64,000 nt of DNA from Atrina japonica (Eukaryota > Mollusca > Bivalvia > Pterioida > Pinnidae): NCBI GenBank assembly GCA_030159075.1, contig BROG01000256.1, forward strand, positions 1-64,000. The letters are read 5' to 3'. Below, piece by piece: positions 57,704 to 64,000 of the stretch. How positions within the stretch are numbered: position 1 is the first letter of the stretch; each line of letters begins with the position of its first letter. A program made the position numbers and the translations under genes. Below the pieces are notes generated by a model. The model was not told where the DNA came from, did not search any database, and saw only the letters and a program-made list of their open reading frames with translations.

Positions 57704-58634
57704 TGTATTTCTGTGTATATCCGTTCCATCTTATGATAAATCAACATCGGGTTTCGTAAGGTTTGACTGTATCCCCGATCTATCTCTCATTCAAATTTAC
57801 CTTTCCATTTCCTATCCTATACGTATGTCACCTGGCACTCCGCCAATATACTTCAATTACATTCATATTTGATTTTACACACCTCATCCCTTTTGGCAAA
57901 ATGCATTCTTAAATTTTATACGTTGTCTCTGATCGTACGTATTGCCCTTTTAAAGAATAAGGCGCGTACCTAAATAACGTACAATATGACGACGACGCGA
58001 TCATTTATACTATTGTTTTTAGCTTTCAGTGTCCTTTACGGTCACCAGAACTAATGGTCTTACGATCACAGTAAAACCCGTATATGTAGATTAATGAAGT
58101 AATAGGACGCTTATTTTATCATTCATAACTAAACCCAAAACTAAGTTTGAATAAAGATTTCTTTGTCGGAATTCAACTAAAATCTTGCTTTGCGTGTATG
58201 AACAGGCACCTGTTTATTCCGGTTAGGTATGAAGTTCCACAAATTTGCATAAACTAACCAAATTTTATTTCATTAGTTCTGTTAATGAACCTTTTTAGTG
58301 CTGAAATTTGAACGAATTTTATGCAGCCAAGTGTGAAGAACTTCAAAATTTTACGGTTAATTGTTGCAATTGTTTTGAAGCAATTGTAACAGAAAAAAAT
58401 GTTGTAAGGTGATATGAAATTAATACCATTTGTACAACTATTTTCAGATCGACAATACGCATTGAAATGCTAAGAGTGTATTTCACCAAGGGTTGCCATT
58501 TAATATAACATTACAACGACACCAAGAACAACATACTTTTGATGTCTCTCATCTTTATGTATCCAGCTTCTCTCTCCACCCGATATCGCAGATCTTGGGA
58601 AATTCTTTTTGATTTTTGTATCTGTTTCCATCAT
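57704..58634. other. No gene; lone MITE end at 58071
   Basis: CAGTAAAACCCGTATATGTA at 58071 resembles the terminus of the MITE at 16578-16756; no partner end found. Otherwise nothing. Confidence 0.35.
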
Positions 58635-58875
58635 TTTGGGGCCTCCATGGTTGAGTGGTTAGAGCATCACGCTTTAAACCAGGAACTCCCTCACTTATAG
58701 TCAGCGCAGGTTCGAGTCCGGCTGGAAGCTAAGCTGATTTTTGTGGGAAAGTGTGCCAGTTTACTTGCGGAAGAACTTTTCCCGGGTACAGTGTAAATAG
58801 GTTCTCTTCTCCAACATAAAAATTGGAAGATGCCATACAGCTGAAAAAAATATTGTGTGACGTAAACACTATTCA
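58635..58875 (+). mobile_element. SINE-2, full length
   Basis: tRNA-like head: CTCCATGGTTGAGTGGTTAG AGCATCACGC (box A) and GCGCAGGTTCGAGTCCGGCT (box B). Body: AAGCTGATTTTTGTGGGAAA, GTGTGCCAGTTTACTTGCGG, CTTTTCCCGGGTACAGTG, then TTGGAAGATGCCATACAGCT and TGTGTGACGTAAACAC. Best head in the family here. Confidence 0.85.
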
Positions 58876-59469
58876 AAATTTAAAAATTCAAACATTTTGT
58901 CTTCCGTCAAATGATTCGAGAGTTTACGTCCTCAAATTTTAAACAGAAATTTAATCTGTTGCTTTCTCACCCAGATACAGGACGAGACCTGTGAGCAACG
59001 TTCGGAAATATTTGACGGAGTTACGGTACTACAAAATCTTCCGGAATATCTTGGTTCTCGGAAACATAATGTTTCTCCAGAATTTATTGTGTCCTTTACC
59101 TTTATCCTATTATGTTCATCTCCACGACCTTTAGCGAACATTGTAATTGTCACTGAGCAATATGAAACCCTTTCACAAAATAATTGATGGACAAATGAAG
59201 AAACGAAATTGTGGCAAAAATAAACATTGTATTAATTGTTAGTGTGCAAATTTCTTACGTTGAATATGCAAAATATATCAACAGATCCTCTGCCGATGTT
59301 TTTGTAAAAATATAATCAGAATAAGCAGAAACGGTTTCGCGTAAACGTTCTTCAAAGAACATGGAAACAATGGTAAATGTATCACATTCGTTTTGTTTTA
59401 TTATTATGTTAGCTACCTACTTGACACATAGACTTTTACATCAATGTAAATCTATATAAAGTATTTTAA
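58876..59469. other. No gene or recognised repeat
   Basis: Possibly upstream LINE sequence, but no motif is recognisable. Confidence 0.3.
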
Positions 59470-59869
59470 TGCAATATATACGAGAGAATAGTGCACTCAT
59501 GTATGACATTTTCACAATTGTAATAAACTTGATATTCCTGTGAACTTGAAAATGGTAGACTATGAAAAGGGTTTTGATTCCATTTCATGCAGGTTCATTA
59601 GAAATGTCGTTAAATTTTTCAGTTTTGGTAATAACTTACTAAATTAGATTAGAAATATTCTTTAACAACTTTAAGTGATGTGTTTTTCAAATTTCATTCA
59701 AATTAAAACTCAACTATAGGGATGGATCCCGTCTCGCCATATTTGTTTCTTTTCACGATAGACATGATAGGGACCATGTTCAGAAAGAATAAATGTATAG
59801 GAGGTACTAATACATTTTGAAAATGGAATACAAACTGCGTCAATTTGCAAATGCCACCGTCATTCTTCT

Positions 59870-60164
59870 GAGCCGGCCTGGCTCAGTCGGTAGCGTTCGA
59901 CTCTAACTTGATCGTGAGATCGTGGGTGAGAGTCCAGCCGGCGGCAGGTCGGATTCCTGTTCTTCGGATGAGACAGTAAAAACCCGAGGTCCCGTGTCAC
60001 AGAAGGTGCCGACACATTAATGAATCCTCACTGCTCAATGGCCGTAAGTGCCGAGCATAGGTCAAAATCTGAAGCCCATTACCGGCATTTGGTGACGTCT
60101 CCATATGAGTGAAAGATTCTTGAGTGGGACGTTAAACAACAATACGAGAACAACAACAACAACA
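59870..60164 (+). mobile_element. SINE-1, full length, inserted in the LINE
   Basis: Head AGCCGGCCTGGCTCAGTCGG TAGCGTTCGAC (box A), CGTGGGTGAGAGTCCAGCCG (box B, degenerate), body with CTTCGGATGAGACAGTAAAA, CTCACTGCTCAATGGCCGTA, GTGACGTCTCCATATGAGTG and the tail GGGACGTTAAACAACAATAC plus (CAA)n. Flanked by ACCGTCATTCTTCT (59856-59869) and ACCGCCATTCTGCT (60165-60178), 12 of 14 identical, a duplicated target that encodes TVILL just after the LINE YADD box. Confidence 0.9.
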
Positions 60165-60929
60165 ACCGCCATTCTGCTAGATGGTCAGAACAAATCTTTT
60201 TTGAAATGCCCTTTCGCTGATAGTTCAGTTTTTATTTCAAAGGTTTCCTGGACTCAAACCAAAATGTCACAAAAGAGCATGCATTGATATAGGACCATTG
60301 AGAAAATCTGAAATAGTGTGAAACGGATGTGATTAAACTTCGACACAAAAACGATTAAGTTTATCAGGTGTCGCCTTGAATGTAGATTCAAATGATATAA
60401 ATGAGCTCACTAAATTTTGATGATTACCTACTACAATATGATAAACTACAGTAGTAAGATCTGTTCTAGTTTTATAGTTGACACATCTCTTAAGGTTACC
60501 GAATACTTAGGAAAATACGATAAAATTGATAGAAAAATATCTTTGTATTATTTGAAAAAATGAAATTGATAGAATAGCTAGAAAACTCATTATTACGCAA
60601 AACTAATCGAATGAAGGGAAAGGTATGTTGGGCAGAAAATCATTTTTAAAAAAGTTTAAATCCAAACGGGTTCGTAGAATTTGGACAAGTGACGAGGATG
60701 GTTCGGATACACTGTCAGATAATTTCAGACTTTATCAGTATATCAAAGACATTAATACACATACTTAGAAGACAAAAGCAACAAAATCCATCCTGAACGT
60801 CTTTATAAAACTATAAGTTGAATATTGTTAATAATATTTTTATCTTTCCATAATTTAGGCATCTTGTTGATATGAATGAACCATACGTTCCTAAGAAGTT
60901 TTGGTTTAGTAATTACTTTATTATGGGTG

Positions 60930-61163
60930 AGGGGGGGCTCCGTGGTTAGAGCATTGCGCTTCAAATCACAAGGCCTCTCATCTCTGGTTCGAATCCCGCT
61001 AGGGTCGTTTCGAATTATGTGGGAAAGTTTGCCAGTTTACTTGCGGAAGGTCGGTGGTCTTTACCCGGGTAACCGGTGTTTCTCCCCCACCAATAAAAAC
61101 TGGACGCCATCATATGAAAGATTGTTGAGTATGGCGTAAAACAAAAATCAAATCAAATCAAAT
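60930..61163 (+). mobile_element. SINE-2, full length, inserted in the LINE
   Basis: Head GCTCCGTGGTTAGAGCATTG (box A) and TCTGGTTCGAATCCCGC (box B), body TATGTGGGAAAGTTTGCCAG, TTTACTTGCGGAAGGTCGGT, CTTTACCCGGGTAACCGGTG, GACGCCATCATATGAAAGAT, TGTTGAGTATGGCGTAAAAC and an (ATCAA)n tail. Flanked by TATTATGGGTG (60919-60929) and TATAATGGGTG (61164-61174), a 10 of 11 target duplication. Confidence 0.9.
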
Positions 61164-62009
61164 TATAATGGGTGGTAAACCGGTATATGATAAGGAATGG
61201 TTTAGAAAGGAATTTCATGTGTATATAATTTATTAGATAATAATAATGGTAAAATACTAAATTTTGATGTGTCTTTATAATAGATTTGATTTAAGACCTG
61301 GATTTTAATTACTTTCTTACAAATCAACTATAAAGACCAAATTATGTTCTTTTTTCGACGAGTCTCAAACGAACATAAAATATTTACAACCTAATTCAAA
61401 AGAAAACAAAACATTCTTATGCATAATAGCTCCAATACTTGCGGATTCATAATTTTATGCACATGAAGTATAATGCAGATAAAGAATACACATGTTAATA
61501 GTACGAGTATGATAGCGAAAATGTAAACACGTTGATGCAACATCATATACATGGGTGGGTGGGTGGTGGAATAATACAGCTTTACAGCGCAAAGTCTTGA
61601 GAGCGAATGGGCAACTAACAAATACCTTAAAAACTTGCAAACCATGCTTCTGGACAAAATAGAGTGACCAGTATTCATACGCCATAAACTTGATAAAAAC
61701 TTAGATCGTGTTCGATAAGAATCATTGATAGTTTTGAATTTCAACCTGTAAAATATATATTTATACTTATATTTTCTTGAATAGTATGCATTATTAAATC
61801 ATTGACTGATGATATAACTATAATTACCGTATGACTCATAGAATTATAGGTACAAACTCACTATTTTACAAATTTGGTATATTAAATACAGATTTATGTT
61901 CTTCATGTAATGCTGATACAATAAGCCATTTATCATTTTTGTGTAGAATAAGTGTAAATTAGATCTTCGGAATTTTGTATTTCTGAGGAATTTTGAATAT
62001 TGTTTTATG

Positions 62010-62210
62010 TCATACTCAACAATTTTTCAGTTATATGATGGCGACCAGATTCTAATGGTGAAGGAGAGAATTGCGGTCTTCCGCATGTAAACAAGCAAAC
62101 TTCCTCAGGTGCATCGGCTTGGATTCCAGCGGGGCTAAAACGTGTGCTGACCAGCGGTGACAGACTTCGCGGTTCAAAACACGGTAATCTAACCACTAGG
62201 TCATGGAGAT
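62010..62210 (-). mobile_element. SINE-2, near full length
   Basis: Antisense: ATACTCAACAATTTTTCAGT, TATATGATGGCGACCAG, GGTGAAGGAGAGAATTGCGG, then the region toward the head with TAACCACTAGGTCATGGAGA (box A, complement) near 62190. It starts about 40 bp after the LINE 3' end. Confidence 0.65.
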
Positions 62211-62224
62211 ATCACTTTTGTGGA

Positions 62225-62430
62225 TAAACAATCTTATAAACATAATGCCAAAGTCATAATGCTCACGACAATTTGTCAATTAGACTTCATCAGTTGAGCT
62301 CCAATTTAAAATAGATTATATAATTTATTTTCCAAAGAAAAAATGGTATCATACAGGGAAAAATAATGAATCTAAATGTATAACCAGAATCCGTTTAAGA
62401 GTAACCATTGAGCTTTTGATATAAAATCTA
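62225..62430 (-). mobile_element. Rz partial copy 7
   Basis: Antisense family blocks: CATAATGCCAAAGTCATAAT GCTCACGAC, the hammerhead trace at 62261-62299, GGTATCATACAGGG, AATCTAAATGTATAACCAGA, ATCCGTTTAAGAGTAACCAT. It ends near 62425, covering about 60 percent of a monomer. Confidence 0.65.
62261..62299 (-). ncRNA. Hammerhead ribozyme remnant, GAAAC lost
   Basis: Minus strand: GCTCAA (62294-62299), intact CTGATGA (62287-62293), stem II GTC/TAATT/GAC, then AAATT where GAAACGATC is expected, then GTC and GTGAGC (62261-62269). A small deletion removed the 3' core and stem III. Confidence 0.62.
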
Positions 62431-62667
62431 TAAACAAAATGATGAATTTTATAATTAAAAAAGGTTGAATTTTAAAGTTATAAATATCTTTATACACGAA
62501 AGACAAAACTGGATTTATACACTTTTAAACAAAACTTGAGAGAAAAACGTTTTGTAAAAAATATGGGAAAATCACTTATATATATTGCAGTATATGTACT
62601 TTTAAAACATCGGTAAAAAAGCAAACATATGTGGGCGTGAATGAATCTTTCTTCTTTGTGCTTTTTG
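62431..62667. other. No feature
   Basis: AT-rich gap; nothing seen. Confidence 0.35.
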
Positions 62668-62812
62668 TATGTATTTACTCCTCCATGGCACCTGATCCCA
62701 GCTTTTAGTTTCCAGAAGTCCATGTTTGTCCATTTTCACCAGATTTGTATCTATATCCTGGACATCCTAAAAATTTATACTTTGGTATCTGAGATTTTTT
62801 TTCATATGTATG
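62668..62812 (+). mobile_element. PLE-A 3' end
   Basis: TTTACTCCTCCATGGCACCT, GATCCCAGCTTTTAGTTTCC, AGAAGTCCATGTTTGTCCAT, TTTCACCAGATTTGTATCTA and TTTATACTTTGGTATCTGAG. Fairly well preserved. Confidence 0.8.
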
Positions 62813-64000
62813 CATATATCAAAAGCAAACCTTACAGATAAAATTAAAACACAAAATAAGTATTGGAATACAGTATGTTTTGAGATCAAATCACAAAGAT
62901 ATGATAAATATTTGTAATGAAAGTACACAGAATAGAAATATGACCTACATGATGAGATGCCGTTTATCTTTCATCAATAAAAATCATAGGTACAAAAATG
63001 AAAAAAAGTTAAAAACAGAGAATTATACATAAGTCATGTGTGTTTCGTGTGTATGCAAAACTGCTATAGACGTATATCAATATAATGCTTCGTTATGAAG
63101 CCAATTCTCCCTTTTGGCTGGTTGGTATTTAAAGATTTCAGCATACGTGTCATCTACACACGAAATTATAATCGGAAGGATAAAGGAAAATATCTGGATA
63201 TAAATATTACTTTTCTTTTACGTTACATGTGATATATTTTTAAATAAACAGTAAGATTGGACCACACCCTTTGAATGACTCACTCCCAAGGGAATGGTTG
63301 AATTTTAACGAGATATGTGCCAAGATATCTCTTGAGAATTGATTCATAGAATAACAATTGATTGATTTACCGGAACAGAATTGGGTTCAATTCACCCTGT
63401 TTAAGATTTCTATTACATCACACTGAAACTTTCATTTATCATTTCCTCCAGTTTTTAATATTTACAGGGGAAACCTCTTTATTTATTATTATTTCTTTAA
63501 ATGAAAATTGGTTATATTTCGAAAGTTTTTTTTTTATAACTTTAAAGTTTTTTTTAATTCTACTCTCCAACTATACGAATTACTGCAAGGATGACAATTC
63601 ATGATAACATCCATTTCTCGTCGCTGTTCAATGTATCACAGCATTATTTTAAAAATATCTTTGTATATACAATTTCCGTTATTTCTTACTATACTTATCA
63701 GTGTAGAGATATGAGATACCACCACGATGTGATTTTTTATATCATTTCCTTTTTGATTCTATTGACGTCTCGTGATTTGATTGGTCAATATTTGAGGTAC
63801 TGCCGTGGGGAATTTACTCTTTTATATGCTAATACTGTTACCCCAATTCTCCCTTTCTAGTCACGTGATCCTCCGAACTGATTGCACTATGAAATGTATT
63901 TCTTAGAGTCATTTAAAACAAGGACGAATCCCTCAAGCAGTCATCCGACCTTAAACATATGCTGCAAACATTTAAAACAGAATAAATGTTTTGCACAAAA
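62813..64000. other. No gene or recognised repeat
   Basis: AT-rich to the window edge. The frames at 63362-63604 and 63591-63860 are hydrophobic AT-driven translations without family resemblance. Confidence 0.35.

Larger units (their letters stand above)
59470..61968 (+). pseudogene. LINE (non-LTR retrotransposon) reverse transcriptase pseudogene, interrupted by two SINEs
   Basis: Plus-strand remnants in order: YIRENSALMYDIFTIV (59475-59530), KMVDYEKGFDSIS with RT motif A FD (59549-59585), VVKFFSFGNN, a frame change, DPVSPYLFLF (59725-59754, the conserved QGDPxSPYLF region), RKNKCIGG, QFANATVIL (59841-59868, the YADD box), then after SINE-1 ILLDGQNKSFL (60171-60205), GLKPKCHKRACIDIGPLRKS (60245-60310), SGVALNVDSNDINELTKF (60366-60420), and after SINE-2 GGKPVYDKEWFRKEF (61171-61215), LLDNNNGKILNFD, RFDLRPGFLNYFLTNQL and finally RMTHRIIGTNSLFYKFGILN TDLCSSCNADTISHLSFLC (61830-61950). 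The last part fits a CX2CX6HX4C zinc knuckle as in L1/CR1-type LINE C-termini. Both catalytic aspartates of YADD are lost (N and A). Endonuclease not seen. 61380-61790 is not explained. Clade not assigned. Confidence 0.8.

Noticed and set aside
61391..61744. 117-residue minus-strand open frame with a hydrophobic segment
   Set aside because: It lies antisense within the LINE interval, is AT-driven and matches no family; could be an insertion in the LINE but not a supported gene.

Overview
This window looks like AT-rich intergenic or intronic DNA from an animal. A lophotrochozoan, most likely a bivalve mollusc, is the best guess: it has Penelope-like reverse transcriptase remnants, several tRNA-headed SINE families with MetaSINE-like bodies, TA- and TTAA-flanked MITEs, long (AT)n/(GT)n microsatellites, minisatellites and hammerhead-bearing repeats. 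The assignment to a phylum is inference. I found no host protein-coding gene, rRNA, functional tRNA or CRISPR array. Every open frame I could explain belongs to a decayed transposable element or to simple sequence.

Element families (names are mine): PLE-A and PLE-B are two related Penelope-like families, present mostly as 3' ends. A LINE (non-LTR retrotransposon) pseudogene lies at 59.47-61.97 kb, with another scrap at 52.2 kb. SINE-1 has the tail GACGTTAAACAACAA, SINE-2 the tail GGCGTAAAAC, and SINE-3 a tRNA head with a TTTTCTCCGG core. The MITEs are a TA-flanked family with a 67-bp internal unit, a long-arm foldback family fb1, a longer foldback family fb2, a roughly 80-bp TTAA-flanked family and some single copies. 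RepD carries its own (AT)n(GT)n tail, and RepE is a two-copy repeat. Five minisatellites have units of 25/27, 92, 185, 79 and 67 bp.

Most notable system: a dispersed repeat of about 320-345 bp (Rz) occurs at eight places. At its junction it carries the parts of a type I hammerhead self-cleaving ribozyme: stem I GCTCAA/TTGAGC, core CTGATGA, a 3-bp stem II, GAAAC, a palindromic minimal stem III around GATC, and GTC at the cleavage site. At 8.66-9.02 kb two hammerhead remnants lie exactly 344 nt apart, the arrangement expected of a retrozyme (a non-autonomous retroelement that spreads through circular RNA). No copy here keeps the whole core; each is broken in a different way. The PLE families beside it are a plausible source of reverse transcriptase, but that link is inference.

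Layout: 0-10 kb holds MITEs, PLE 3' ends, SINEs and the best Rz locus. 10.4-11.4 kb is a 25-bp satellite. 11.6-13.3 kb holds RepD, Rz and SINEs. 13.9-16.0 kb is a nest of MITEs, SINE and PLE followed by a 92-bp satellite. 16.5-26.4 kb has scattered PLE, MITE and SINE copies. 27.7-28.8 kb is a tandem duplication with a very odd C/A-rich insert. 32-34 kb holds short satellites. 35.5-46.9 kb is the PLE-rich core with the longest reverse transcriptase remnants. 49.4-50.1 kb is a 79-bp satellite. 53.5-54.3 kb is a PLE 3' end carrying two SINE insertions. 56.1-57.3 kb is a MITE that contains a 67-bp array. 59.5-62.4 kb is a LINE interrupted by SINEs, followed by Rz. The remaining spans show nothing I can name.
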